A model generated the notes under the pieces. That model did not search any database. It was not told where the DNA came from and saw only the letters and a list, made by a program, of their open reading frames with translations. From Pseudoalteromonas shioyasakiensis (GTDB lineage Bacteria > Pseudomonadota > Gammaproteobacteria > Enterobacterales > Alteromonadaceae), in NCBI RefSeq assembly GCF_001550135.1, contig NZ_LRUE01000015.1, positions 372,001 to 436,000 of the forward strand: a DNA stretch of 64,000 nt, written 5' to 3'. A program made the position numbers and the translations under genes. Positions 54,250 through 63,122 of the stretch are shown piece by piece (the first letter of the stretch is position 1; each line of letters begins with the position of its first letter).

Positions 54250-54437
54250 ATGTTTCTCCTTGGGTTGCTTAGTTTTTGGTCTACTATTTCAGTCTAAAGC
54301 ATCGCGAAAAACCATAAATGCCTGAAGCTCGCGCTTTCTTGCCTATTTGTGTAAAAAAAGTTTTTAAAGCCTTTAAACCTTTTTTATCAGCACCTGCGAC
54401 TAAGCTAATAACACCACACATATGAAAGGGAAGAACC

Positions 54438-55175
54438 ATGTTAAGTACAGTAAAAACACTCTCACTAATTGCCGCAGGCTTATTATCAGCACAAACATTT
54501 GCTTGGGGTGATATGCCACTACAAGAAACAAAAAACCTAACGCTAGATGCAGCCTCATTAAGCGCTTTAAAAGTAGAAGCGGGCTCTGGTTTTTTACACA
54601 TTACTGGTAGTGACAGTGATGAAGTAACCGTTAAAGCCGAGATTTATCAAGAAAAGCCTCATGATGAATATTGCTTAAACCTTGAAGCCAAAGGCAATAA
54701 CGCAGCACTTAGTGCAGGCCAGTGCGATTACCACACCAATAAGCAAACTCGCATTGATTTAACCGTTGCGATCCCTCGCTCATTTAATGTTGATGTACAC
54801 GATGGCTCTGGTGAAATTATCATTAGCAAAGTTGCGAATACTGTGATCAACGATGGTTCTGGTTCAATTACCGCAAATGACATTACAGGCACATTAGAAA
54901 TCAATGATGGTTCGGGTAGCATAGAGGCACGTAATATCAGCCGTGATATTAAAATTCATGACGGCTCAGGTAATATTGATGTTGCCAACGCACAGGGCAA
55001 TATTGAAGTACACGATGGCTCTGGTGGTATCGACTTAAATGATATTTCGGGTGATGTTGTCGTTTCAGATGGCTCAGGCAGCATTCGCGTTGATACTGCA
55101 GCAAACTTTGAGTTACTTAGTGATGGCTCTGGCTCAGTAAAAGTAACCAACATTGCAGGCAAAACCAAGATGTAA
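54438..55175 (+). CDS. Exported beta-solenoid protein with seven DGSG repeats
   Basis: A 245-residue protein with a signal peptide (ending QTFA, residue 22). The N-terminal part of the mature protein (about 30-110) is beta-rich with two Cys (79, 96). From residue 122 the tetrapeptide DGSG recurs at 122, 139, 157, 175, 193, 211 and 229, that is, every 18 residues after the first step of 17. This predicts a regular beta-helix of the DUF4097 adhesin-like type. It stands alone, has AAGGGAAGA upstream and a terminator behind. It may bind a surface or polymer; function unknown. Confidence 0.8.
   Translation: MLSTVKTLSLIAAGLLSAQTFAWGDMPLQETKNLTLDAASLSALKVEAGSGFLHITGSDSDEVTVKAEIYQEKPHDEYCLNLEAKGNNAALSAGQCDYHTNKQTRIDLTVAIPRSFNVDVHDGSGEIIISKVANTVINDGSGSITANDITGTLEINDGSGSIEARNISRDIKIHDGSGNIDVANAQGNIEVHDGSGGIDLNDISGDVVVSDGSGSIRVDTAANFELLSDGSGSVKVTNIAGKTKM
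54801..55133 (+). repeat. 54-bp coding repeats (18-residue turns)
   Basis: Seven DGSG codon blocks, each GAYGGYTCNGG, at steps of 51 then 54 bases. Codon use varies among copies, so the repeats are old or under protein-level selection rather than recent slippage. Confidence 0.8.
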
Positions 55176-55203
55176 GCTTACGCTTTTATAGTTTTTAGCA
55201 ACT

Positions 55204-55231
55204 AAAATGCCTTCCTTTGCGAAGGCATTTT
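55204..55231. terminator. Terminator after the DGSG gene
   Basis: AAAATGCCTTC (55204-55214) pairs perfectly with GAAGGCATTTT (55221-55231), six-base loop. Confidence 0.82.
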
Positions 55232-55327
55232 AAATTGTAATAGCTAATCTTTATTAGCATTTTTACAAGGGCTTAGGTATCCTTTAGGAAACGTTTAAGG
55301 AACTGCTATTTAAAAGGATAGCCTGAT

Positions 55328-55840
55328 ATGAAAAAGCCACTCGCCGCCTTACTAACTGGCCTTGTTTTAACAGGTTGTACAGGACTAACAACTGAACAAC
55401 AAACGGCCATTGATAACTTAACCCCTTGCGAGAAAATTAACGCCCTATTAGGTGCTTACGACAACCGCTTTGAAGGCTTAAAACGTAGCCGTGTAAATAC
55501 TAAATACATGGAAACATGGACAGCGAAATACAACCTTATTGCCGATAACTGTCAAATCACGGCGCTTGATAAAGACAATGTTACCTACCGCTGTGTAGGC
55601 AATTACGAGCAACAGCAACAGGCTGTCGCCGATCACACCCGTGCGGTTAATTTTACCCAAGCGTGTTTAGCGGGTAATAATTGGCATCAAACACAAAAAG
55701 AGTCAGCTGAATCGTTACGTACCACGTTTGTGCTTGACGAAAACAACCCTGTTATCTCAATTCATTCGGGTAAAACCCTATCACGCAAACAGCCTTGGTC
55801 TACCACTCTTGAAATTGGTAAGCCAATTGAAGGCAAGTAA
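55328..55840 (+). CDS. Putative lipoprotein
   Basis: A 170-residue protein with a lipoprotein signal: the lipobox LTGC has Cys17. The mature part has several Cys (34, 75, 88 and 113 or so) and is mixed helix and strand with no recognised domain. AAAAGGATAGCC lies before the ATG. Ser or Thr after the lipid Cys suggests outer membrane sorting, which is inference. It stands 36 bases before a DUF1289 gene, with a hairpin between. Function unknown. Confidence 0.7.
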   Translation: MKKPLAALLTGLVLTGCTGLTTEQQTAIDNLTPCEKINALLGAYDNRFEGLKRSRVNTKYMETWTAKYNLIADNCQITALDKDNVTYRCVGNYEQQQQAVADHTRAVNFTQACLAGNNWHQTQKESAESLRTTFVLDENNPVISIHSGKTLSRKQPWSTTLEIGKPIEGK

Positions 55841-55848
55841 TACACTAA

Positions 55849-55869
55849 TGAAGGCTACATTAGCCTTCA
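55849..55869 (+). terminator. Hairpin after the lipoprotein gene
   Basis: TGAAGGCTA (55849-55857) pairs perfectly with TAGCCTTCA (55861-55869), three-base loop, no T run. It ends eight bases before the DUF1289 start. Confidence 0.5.
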
Positions 55870-55876
55870 CATCACT

Positions 55877-56062
55877 ATGACAAAATCAAAAAAACCAACC
55901 AGCCAATTTAAAACAGATTGCATCGGTCAATGTCATCGCCTAAATGGCTATTGCACTGGCTGTGGTCGCAGTAATGATGAGATTTTTGATTGGATCATTT
56001 TATCCGAGCAAGAAAAGCAATCTATTTTAAATACTCCTCGCCCTGACATAAAAGCGAAATAG
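55877..56062 (+). CDS. DUF1289 domain protein
   Basis: A 61-residue protein of the DUF1289 family, with four cysteines in CIGQCHRLNGYCTGCGRS that probably bind zinc or an iron-sulfur cluster, followed by the conserved EIFDWIILSEQEKQSIL. The family is widespread in proteobacteria and of unknown function. No good ribosome-binding site precedes the ATG because a hairpin lies there. The basic N-terminus (TKSKKPTSQFKTD) is typical. Confidence 0.85.
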   Translation: MTKSKKPTSQFKTDCIGQCHRLNGYCTGCGRSNDEIFDWIILSEQEKQSILNTPRPDIKAK

Positions 56063-56126
56063 TTCTGACACCCAAGCGTCATTAAAGCTTGTTAGCCTGA
56101 TTCAAACTGACCATCAGGTAACGATA

Positions 56127-56921
56127 ATGACCGCTATTTTTGTAATTAACTTAGCAAGCTCTACTGAACGATTAAACCGTGTTAGCCATGAGCTAAATGC
56201 ACAAAATTTGGCATTTGAACGCCTTGATGCAATTGATGGTAGAGAGCTGTCTGATACAGAGATAACCAAGCACTATAGTGCTGATTTAAACCTAAAAAAA
56301 TTCCATAAGCCCTTGAGTAAAGGTGAGATTGGCTGTTACCTGAGTCACAGAAAAGCATGGCAAACCATTGTCGATAGGCAATTAGATTACGCCATTATTT
56401 TAGAAGATGACTTTCTGCTCGACCGCTCTATTCACAGTGCAATTGAAAACATTAGTACATTAAAACAGCCTTGGCAGCTAATAAAATTGGCCGCTTATAA
56501 AGACCGAAGTCGGGAAATTGCCTTTACAAAACCCCTTGCTGATGAGCAACACTTAGTCATTCATAAAAAGCTTATGTCTGGCTGCTGTGCAACGGCTGTT
56601 AGTTTTGAAGGTGCAAAAGCGCTGTTAAAAGCCACTGCCGAATTTGGCCGCCCCGTTGACTGCGATTTACAGCATGTGTGGGAAACCGGTGTTTATGGAT
56701 ACTCTTTGCTGCCCTACCCGGTATCACAACCCGATAATGCACAAAGTGATATTCGGGATAGATCAACCAAAGTTAAAAAGTCATTTTGGCGACGTAAAAA
56801 ACAGCAACTTCACAGTGCACTACTAAACACAAAGTACACAAAGCAGTTTGTAAAAGCGCAGCAAGTACCAAACAAAAAAAAAGGAGCCGCAGCTCCTCTC
56901 TTACCAATAAAAAATCATTAA
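56127..56921 (+). CDS. Glycosyltransferase family 25 protein
   Basis: A 264-residue enzyme of the LgtB/LpsA-like family 25, which transfers galactose or similar sugars in lipopolysaccharide synthesis. Signatures are FVINLASSTERLNRV at the N-terminus, GEIGCYLSHRKAWQTIV and the metal-binding DYAIILEDDFLL. The basic C-terminus (KKSFWRRKKQQLHSALL) may contact the membrane. The final residues KKKGAAAPLLP are encoded by the terminator of the convergent M61 gene. It stands alone rather than in an LPS cluster. Confidence 0.85.
   Translation: MTAIFVINLASSTERLNRVSHELNAQNLAFERLDAIDGRELSDTEITKHYSADLNLKKFHKPLSKGEIGCYLSHRKAWQTIVDRQLDYAIILEDDFLLDRSIHSAIENISTLKQPWQLIKLAAYKDRSREIAFTKPLADEQHLVIHKKLMSGCCATAVSFEGAKALLKATAEFGRPVDCDLQHVWETGVYGYSLLPYPVSQPDNAQSDIRDRSTKVKKSFWRRKKQQLHSALLNTKYTKQFVKAQQVPNKKKGAAAPLLPIKNH
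56873..56897 (-). terminator. Terminator of the M61 gene, inside the GT25 coding end
   Basis: AGGAGC (56882-56887) pairs with GCTCCT (56892-56897), and on the minus strand the stem is followed by a run of T (56881-56873). It lies 45 bases past the M61 stop and inside the last codons of the convergent glycosyltransferase gene. Confidence 0.8.
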
Positions 56922-56941
56922 CGATTTATTTTGCTTAGCTG

Positions 56942-58723
56942 TTATTTAGCTTGATTTGGGTGGTCAACACCCATCCATGCTTTAAACAATGCCATTTGAG
57001 CTGGTGTTGCATCTTTTAATGCTTTGACCTTTTTCTCTTTATCAAAGTCTTCGCTAAGTGTTAGCGTTGTGCTTTGTAATGCATCGCGTCTAATGAAATC
57101 AACAGTCACTGTGTCGCCTGCTTTAAACGTTTCGAGGCTGGCTGTTAAATCTTTACCAACATGCTTTTTGTTAAACGCCACGATTTTGTCATCAGTCGTT
57201 AAGCCCGCTTGCCATGCAGCGCCACCACGGCGAACATGAGTTAGGGTTAATAACTCACCGCTGTTTTTTGCAAACGAATCAATACTAGGTACTGATTTTG
57301 CGCCTTCAGGGCGAATTAAACCTAAGCCTACTTTTGCAAGTAGCTCATCAAAGTCGATAGCAGCTGGCTCATCCACATTCGTTTGCCACCAAGCGCTGTA
57401 ATCACGACCTGTTAGCTCTTTTAAAATTGCTTTAACATCATCTGGCGTAAAACCATCTGGTAAACGATGCTTGTTGTAAAGCGCGCGGTGAACGTCGCGG
57501 TAACTGATTTTGCCATCGCTGTTTTCTAGCAAATCAATATCAAGTGCCATTGAAATCAATGAACCTTCTAAATAGATATTGGTGCTGTAGTTGCGAGCGT
57601 GGTCGCCGCCTTGGTTGATCCACTTATCAAAGCTTGTTTCAGTTGCGCTTTGTACTTCGCGACCCGGTGTTTGTAAGTGACGATTAACGGTTTTCGTTAA
57701 CGTACCGAAGAACTCATCAGTTGTTTCAATGCCCGCGCGCACCATTAAGTGATCTTCAAAGTAGCTGGTTGAGCCCTCTGCAATCCATAATGTTTTTGCG
57801 TAGTTAATATTGGTGTAGTCATACGGCGCAATACCTTTAGGACGGTATGCTTTTACGTTCCAAGTATGAATAAATTCGTGAGCTGCGGTGCTGATAAACG
57901 CAAGGTAATCTTTACGAGAACCAAAACGGTCACGTGGGCGCTGGATAATTGTTGAGTTTAAATGCTCTGTTGCACCGCCTGCACCTGACGTAGCATGTAC
58001 CATAAATACATAACGCTCATACGGGTAGTTATCCCAAATTACGTTGCCCGTTGTCACTAGCTTTTTAAGGTCAATTAGCATTTGATCTACATCGTAGTTG
58101 CCTTCACCCCAAATAACGAGTTCGTATTCACGACCATCAACAGTGAACTTGTGTAGCTCATTGATACCCGTTTCGATTGGTGAATCAACTAAAATGTCGT
58201 AATCAGCGGCTTTAAAGCTGTGTTTAGAACCCGCATTTTCCATTCCCGATACTGAGCGCCATTCTTTTGGTACATTTAGCTCAACTTTAACTGGGTCTTG
58301 GCGGAATGATTCGCTGAACATGAAAAAGCCAGATGCATCAATGAAGGCATGACTGTCATCAATATGACGAGCACGTTTACCTAGCTCGTTAGCGTACACT
58401 TGGTAATCTACATTGACTTGAGTAGGTTCGTTTAGGTGAACACGCCAAGTGCTGTGGTCAATTTTTTCCCACTTTAATGCCTTACCATCATCATCTTTTG
58501 CTTCGAAAAAGCGCACACCATTGGCAAGATTTAAAATTTCGTAACGGCCAGTACGCCAAGCTGGAAGTTTAATATCTAAATGCGCTTGCGCTGTTTGCGG
58601 AAACTCAACACTTACATTACCTAAATGGTGCTCAGGCTGAGTGATAGACAGTGAGTAGTTCACATCTGCAAACGCACTGCTAGAACAGGCCGCCAAAATA
58701 GACATTGCCAAAAACTTTTTCAT
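56942..58723 (-). CDS. M61-family metallopeptidase with PDZ domain
   Basis: A 593-residue peptidase of the glycyl aminopeptidase family. I start at ATG 58723 (MKKFLAMSILAA), the beginning of a signal peptide; an upstream reading adds 15 residues. The N-terminal beta domain covers about 20-190. The zinc motif is HEFIH in AAHEFIHTWNVKAYRP, with the third Glu in WIAEGSTSYFEDHL. A PDZ domain follows near the C-terminus (VRRGGAAWQAGLTTDDKIVAFNKKHV). It probably trims small peptides in the periplasm or outside the cell. Confidence 0.93.
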   Translation of the reverse strand: MKKFLAMSILAACSSSAFADVNYSLSITQPEHHLGNVSVEFPQTAQAHLDIKLPAWRTGRYEILNLANGVRFFEAKDDDGKALKWEKIDHSTWRVHLNEPTQVNVDYQVYANELGKRARHIDDSHAFIDASGFFMFSESFRQDPVKVELNVPKEWRSVSGMENAGSKHSFKAADYDILVDSPIETGINELHKFTVDGREYELVIWGEGNYDVDQMLIDLKKLVTTGNVIWDNYPYERYVFMVHATSGAGGATEHLNSTIIQRPRDRFGSRKDYLAFISTAAHEFIHTWNVKAYRPKGIAPYDYTNINYAKTLWIAEGSTSYFEDHLMVRAGIETTDEFFGTLTKTVNRHLQTPGREVQSATETSFDKWINQGGDHARNYSTNIYLEGSLISMALDIDLLENSDGKISYRDVHRALYNKHRLPDGFTPDDVKAILKELTGRDYSAWWQTNVDEPAAIDFDELLAKVGLGLIRPEGAKSVPSIDSFAKNSGELLTLTHVRRGGAAWQAGLTTDDKIVAFNKKHVGKDLTASLETFKAGDTVTVDFIRRDALQSTTLTLSEDFDKEKKVKALKDATPAQMALFKAWMGVDHPNQAK

Positions 58724-58925
58724 AACAACTCTTTTTATTACTATCAAAATTGCGAAACAGCCTAACAATTGCGAGAAAAAATGTGAATTAAAAACCGATA
58801 AACAGCCATTGCAACAAGTTTGATAGACAAAATAGCTAAGTTTTTGACTTGGAACCTACATTTCGTATTAATTTGTTGTAAACTTAGCGTATAGCAATTT
58901 GAATTTTTGATGGCGGTATTACTAG

Positions 58926-60461
58926 GTGCAGCAACAGCATGATGTTCTTAATAAAAAGCTAAAGCAAGCGATCGACGCTCGAACAGTGGTCGAAGATGCG
59001 CGCAAACATCAAGTTGAAGTTCTTTCTCAGTTTGCAGCGAAACTATCGCTAAGCTGTAAAGGACTAGACATTGAACTAGACAATCGTTTAGCGAAATTTA
59101 GAAATGCCCTTAAAAAAGGGGTTAAATTCGAATTACTCACCCCCTTTATCGATGATGTGCTTGGCCTGTTAAAACAACAAGAAACTAAGCAAATGGCACT
59201 GCAACGTGAGCTAAATGAAAGCGTCACTGACGCTGGCAAGCAACTGCAAAAAGTACGAGGCTTGCCTGAAGATGCTCGTCGCTCGCTACGTTACTTACTC
59301 GATCACGAATTAAATAATATTCAGTCTAATCATGACTTTGTGCCACTACTTTCAAAGCTGATTTTAATTTATCATCAAGCCTTACAAGCCAAGCTTGCAA
59401 CAACAAATACAGCTGAGGCGCAAATAAGACCAGAGCTTGCCACACAGCTGCTTTCTCTTGCCAATGACTTAGTGCTCGAAGATGAAAGTGCCGAGCAAAT
59501 TAAGACTATCAAAAGTAAAATAACCCATAATGATAGTGTTGACGATCTGCTTGATTCTGCACTGAATATTATCAGCATCGTTACGCGCAATATGAGCAAA
59601 GAGCGCCAATCAGCGCAAAGCTTTTTGATCTCATTAAATCAAACAATCGAAGATTTACATCATTCCATTGTTTCTACCAGCAAGCATTCAGAATCTCTGA
59701 GCGCTGAATACGACACGCTTAACAAGCAAATCGAAAGCAAAATTAAAAACCTGCATACGCAAACACAGCAAGCGACGTCTATTTCTTCGCTTAAAGAGCT
59801 TGTAGAAGAAGAATTAAAATCATTAAGTGATGATTTAATTGCGAAAGAAAAGCTAGAACAAACCGAACGCGAAAACTTACTAGCCAGCTTTAACGATATT
59901 AATAGCCGCATTAGTCATTTAGAAACCAAGCTTTCGACCTATAAGCAGCGCCTAAATGAACAGCGCTTTAAAAGCTTACTCGATGGCCTAACTAAGTTGC
60001 CAAACCGTGCGGCGTTTGATGAACGCTTTAATCATGAATTTAACTTATTTAATGTGCAAGAATCAGACATTACCTTTGTAGTGATTGATGTAGACCACTT
60101 TAAATCAATCAATGACCAATATGGCCACAGTGCTGGTGATAAAACACTGCAAGTAATTGCTAAAGCATTACAAAAATCAATTCGTAAATCAGACTTTATT
60201 GCCCGTTACGGCGGCGAAGAGTTTGTGTTACTAATGAGTGGAATGTCGATTGAAAATGCCACTGTGCCGCTTGAAAAAATGCGCAAAACAATTCAAGGCA
60301 TTCCGTTTAAATTTAAAAATAAGCAAGTAGAAATCACCATTTCTCTTGGTGCAACCCAGTTGAAAAAAGGTGATACCCCGCTGATTGCCTTTGACCGTGC
60401 AGATGAAGCACTATACAAAGCCAAGAACGAGGGACGAAATAAAGTTTGCATTAGCAAATAA
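58926..60461 (+). CDS. Diguanylate cyclase with long helical N-terminus
   Basis: A 511-residue cytoplasmic protein. About 330 residues of predicted helix, much of it coiled coil (for example ESLSAEYDTLNKQIESKIKN), precede a GGDEF domain at about 345-510. The active-site loop is GGEEF at 429-433 and the inhibitory site RKSD lies five residues before it, so product inhibition is expected. The start at GTG 58926 is directly after an in-frame TAG and lacks a clear ribosome-binding site, so the true N-terminus is uncertain. A hairpin separates it from ppnN. Confidence 0.88.
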   Translation: MQQQHDVLNKKLKQAIDARTVVEDARKHQVEVLSQFAAKLSLSCKGLDIELDNRLAKFRNALKKGVKFELLTPFIDDVLGLLKQQETKQMALQRELNESVTDAGKQLQKVRGLPEDARRSLRYLLDHELNNIQSNHDFVPLLSKLILIYHQALQAKLATTNTAEAQIRPELATQLLSLANDLVLEDESAEQIKTIKSKITHNDSVDDLLDSALNIISIVTRNMSKERQSAQSFLISLNQTIEDLHHSIVSTSKHSESLSAEYDTLNKQIESKIKNLHTQTQQATSISSLKELVEEELKSLSDDLIAKEKLEQTERENLLASFNDINSRISHLETKLSTYKQRLNEQRFKSLLDGLTKLPNRAAFDERFNHEFNLFNVQESDITFVVIDVDHFKSINDQYGHSAGDKTLQVIAKALQKSIRKSDFIARYGGEEFVLLMSGMSIENATVPLEKMRKTIQGIPFKFKNKQVEITISLGATQLKKGDTPLIAFDRADEALYKAKNEGRNKVCISK

Positions 60462-60488
60462 AGGCCTCATCTAGTATGTGAGGTCTTT
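60460..60488 (+). terminator. Hairpin between the GGDEF gene and ppnN
   Basis: AAAGGCCTCA (60460-60469) pairs with TGAGGTCTTT (60479-60488), ten pairs with one G-T. A second small hairpin GGCTC/GAGCC follows at 60505-60520. Confidence 0.55.
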
Positions 60489-60532
60489 GACACACAATGA
60501 TAAAGGCTCATAGACGAGCCGGGAGAGTGCTT

Positions 60533-61876
60533 ATGTTAAAACAACTGAATCCTACAGGTGTACTGGATTTACTATCGCAACTAGAAGTTGATCTACTCGA
60601 ACAATCATCCACCAGCGAGCGCTATAAATTATTTAGGAACTGTGTGCTCGCTGTTCTCAATGTGGGCAGCCACACCGATTCAAGCTTAGAAATTTACAAT
60701 AAATACGAAGACTTTGATATTCGCTTATTAAGCCGCGAACGCGGGATTAAGATCGAACTTGAAAACCCACCCGAATCCGCCTTTGTTGATGGCGAAATCA
60801 TTACCGGTATTCATGAACATATCTTCTCGGTTATTCGCGATATTCTGTTTATTTGTCAAAAATACGAAAAAGATTTAACAGAGCAAAAAGCCATTACTCA
60901 TATGGTATTCGATATGCTGCGAAACGCAGGCGCATTGAGAGTAAATAGTGACCCGAGCATGATAGTTTGTTGGGGCGGCCACTCTATTAATGAAGTGGAA
61001 TACAAATACACCAAGCAAGTTGGTTATGAGCTAGGCCTTCGTGGCTTAAATATTTGTACTGGCTGTGGCCCTGGTGCAATGAAAGGCCCGATGAAAGGCG
61101 CAACCATTGGCCATGCCAAGCAACGTATTACTAATAATCGTTACTTAGGTTTAACCGAGCCAAGTATTATTGCCGCTGAGCCACCTAACCCGATTGTAAA
61201 TGAGCTGGTGATTTTGCCTGATATCGAAAAGCGTTTAGAGGCTTTTATTCGTACAGCCCATGGCATTATTATCTTCCCAGGTGGGGCGGGTACCGCAGAA
61301 GAGCTGTTATACCTTTTAGGTATTTTGCTACACCCAGATAACGAAAAACAATGTTTACCAGTGATCCTTACTGGCCCTAAAGAAAGTGAAAACTACTTTA
61401 TTGAGCTGTGTAAATTCGTTGAGAAAACACTCGGTAAAGCGGCGCTAGATAAGTTTGAAGTGATCATCGATGATCCAGAGCGAGTTGGTAAAACGCTTAA
61501 AGCGAAGATGGCTGAAGTACGCGAATACCGTAAAAGCCAAGGTGATGCTTACTACTTTAACTGGACGCTAAAAATCGATCATGATTTCCAACAGCCGTTT
61601 GCACCAACACATGCTAATATGTCGGGCTTAGATTTACATTTAGATCAACCAACTCAGCAACTCGCAGCTAATTTACGCCGTGCGTTTTCAGGCATTGTAG
61701 CTGGTAATGTTAAAGACGAAGGCTTACAAGCCATCAAACAACATGGCCGATTTGTGCTAAGTGGTGAACCTGCGCTTATGGCTGATATGGACAAACTACT
61801 GGCAGCATTTGTTGAGCAAGGCCGAATGAAATTGCCTGGCAGTAAGTATATTCCTTGCTATGAGATAAAAGCCTAA
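60533..61876 (+). CDS. ppnN: Nucleotide 5'-monophosphate nucleosidase
   Basis: A 447-residue enzyme of the YgdH/PpnN family, which splits purine and pyrimidine nucleoside monophosphates to base and ribose 5-phosphate and is regulated by (p)ppGpp in E. coli. The LOG-like core has ICTGCGPGAMKGPMKGA and IIFPGGAGTAEELLYLLGIL with the catalytic Glu. The N- and C-terminal extensions match the long PpnN form (E. coli 454). I start at ATG 60533, preceded by GGGAGAG; an upstream ATG would add 12 residues. Confidence 0.95.
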   Translation: MLKQLNPTGVLDLLSQLEVDLLEQSSTSERYKLFRNCVLAVLNVGSHTDSSLEIYNKYEDFDIRLLSRERGIKIELENPPESAFVDGEIITGIHEHIFSVIRDILFICQKYEKDLTEQKAITHMVFDMLRNAGALRVNSDPSMIVCWGGHSINEVEYKYTKQVGYELGLRGLNICTGCGPGAMKGPMKGATIGHAKQRITNNRYLGLTEPSIIAAEPPNPIVNELVILPDIEKRLEAFIRTAHGIIIFPGGAGTAEELLYLLGILLHPDNEKQCLPVILTGPKESENYFIELCKFVEKTLGKAALDKFEVIIDDPERVGKTLKAKMAEVREYRKSQGDAYYFNWTLKIDHDFQQPFAPTHANMSGLDLHLDQPTQQLAANLRRAFSGIVAGNVKDEGLQAIKQHGRFVLSGEPALMADMDKLLAAFVEQGRMKLPGSKYIPCYEIKA

Positions 61877-61887
61877 CAGGAGCCTAT

Positions 61888-62661
61888 GTGACAACCCAAT
61901 TACTTTTAATAGATGCGCTAAATCTTATTAGGCGCATCTATGCTGTTGATAGTAATCAGAGTCATCACAGTGAAGAGCATATGATAAAAGCAAGCTGTGC
62001 CCGAGTGGCACATGCTTGTAAAAAGTTACGCCAGCAAACGAATGCGACTCACGCGATTGCCGTGTTTGATGGTGAAAGAAGTTGGCGTTATCACTACTTT
62101 GAGGCCTACAAAAGCACTCGTTCACCAATGCCTGACACCCTCAAGCAAAACTTATCACGCTTTAAACAAGCAATTGAAGACACTGGCATTGTGGTGTTTT
62201 CACCTGATAATGATGAAGCCGACGATATAATTGCTACTCTTGCTTACAAGGCCGCAACTAATAATGTGCCTTCTACCATCGTTTCTACCGATAAAGGGTT
62301 TTTGCCGTTTTTATCTGAGCAAATTACAATTTTTGATTACTTTAAAAAACAGTATATTGAGCTTGAAGATATCAAGCAGCGCTTTGGTGTACCAAAGCAT
62401 CGGCTTGCTGATTTTTGGGCATTAGCAGGTGATAAAACCAATGATATTCCGGGCGTTAAAGGGATAGGTAATAAGTCGGCGCAGCAATTAATCAACGATT
62501 ATGAGTCGATAGAAGCGGCCATGAACGATGATGAGCTAAACCCGACTCTAAAACGTAAGCTGAGTTCAGAAATGGACATGTTCGTAATATCAAAAAATCT
62601 TGTTATGCTGCGTACCGATATTAACTTAGGCTTTAGTTTAAAGCAGTTAAGGCTCAATTAG
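61888..62661 (+). CDS. xni: Flap endonuclease Xni (ExoIX)
   Basis: A 257-residue flap endonuclease related to the 5' nuclease domain of DNA polymerase I. Metal-binding acidic residues appear in LLIDALNLIRRIYAV, AVFDGERSWRYHYFEAYKSTR, SPDNDEADDIIATLAYKA and VSTDKGFLPF. The helix-hairpin segment WALAGDKTNDIPGVKGIGNKSAQQLI follows. The start is a GTG with CAGGAG upstream. It lies 11 bases after ppnN, an arrangement close to that in E. coli, and probably shares its transcript. Confidence 0.94.
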   Translation: MTTQLLLIDALNLIRRIYAVDSNQSHHSEEHMIKASCARVAHACKKLRQQTNATHAIAVFDGERSWRYHYFEAYKSTRSPMPDTLKQNLSRFKQAIEDTGIVVFSPDNDEADDIIATLAYKAATNNVPSTIVSTDKGFLPFLSEQITIFDYFKKQYIELEDIKQRFGVPKHRLADFWALAGDKTNDIPGVKGIGNKSAQQLINDYESIEAAMNDDELNPTLKRKLSSEMDMFVISKNLVMLRTDINLGFSLKQLRLN

Positions 62662-62732
62662 TCGCAATCTCGTAGCACAGTTTGCCAACTGAGCGTATAC
62701 TGAAAATTCGCGTTAGTTTTATAGAGTTACAC

Positions 62733-63116
62733 ATGTTCAAAAAGGTTTTCCAATATCTGGTACTTGGGTTAGGTGTTTATGCACTGATAGCAACCCTAGT
62801 GATCACTTTTTATAAAGATGATCCGCAAGCCATGATCTGGCAAGACCGCGAAGCTTTTAATAAACGCTATATCGCAAAACTATCGATTGATAAGCCTGAA
62901 AACCTGAATGCGGTGCTTGATTATTTAGGTAGCCCCGATCTAACCTATGCTAAACGAGTCGAAGACAATGTTTGGCAGATTATTTTTTACCGCACTCAGC
63001 ATGTTAAATCTGATGGCATAACCACCATCGATGAGTGCACAGGCCTACTATTTAAAAATGGTCAGCTGGTATTATGGGGGCCAAGTGCCTATGAAAGCTA
63101 TCAACAAGAAACTTAA
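62733..63116 (+). CDS. DUF3192 domain protein, membrane-anchored
   Basis: A 127-residue protein with one N-terminal hydrophobic helix (about 5-27, FQYLVLGLGVYALIATLVITFY) and a soluble domain. NAVLDYLGSPDLTYAKRVEDNVWQIIFYRTQ and DECTGLLFKNGQLVLWG match the DUF3192 family of gammaproteobacteria, which has a small BamE-like fold. I start at ATG 62733 because it opens the membrane segment. Upstream extension to 62682 is possible but adds a polar stretch. Role unknown; it is probably in the inner membrane facing the periplasm. Confidence 0.8.
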   Translation: MFKKVFQYLVLGLGVYALIATLVITFYKDDPQAMIWQDREAFNKRYIAKLSIDKPENLNAVLDYLGSPDLTYAKRVEDNVWQIIFYRTQHVKSDGITTIDECTGLLFKNGQLVLWGPSAYESYQQET

Positions 63117-63122
63117 CCGCTT

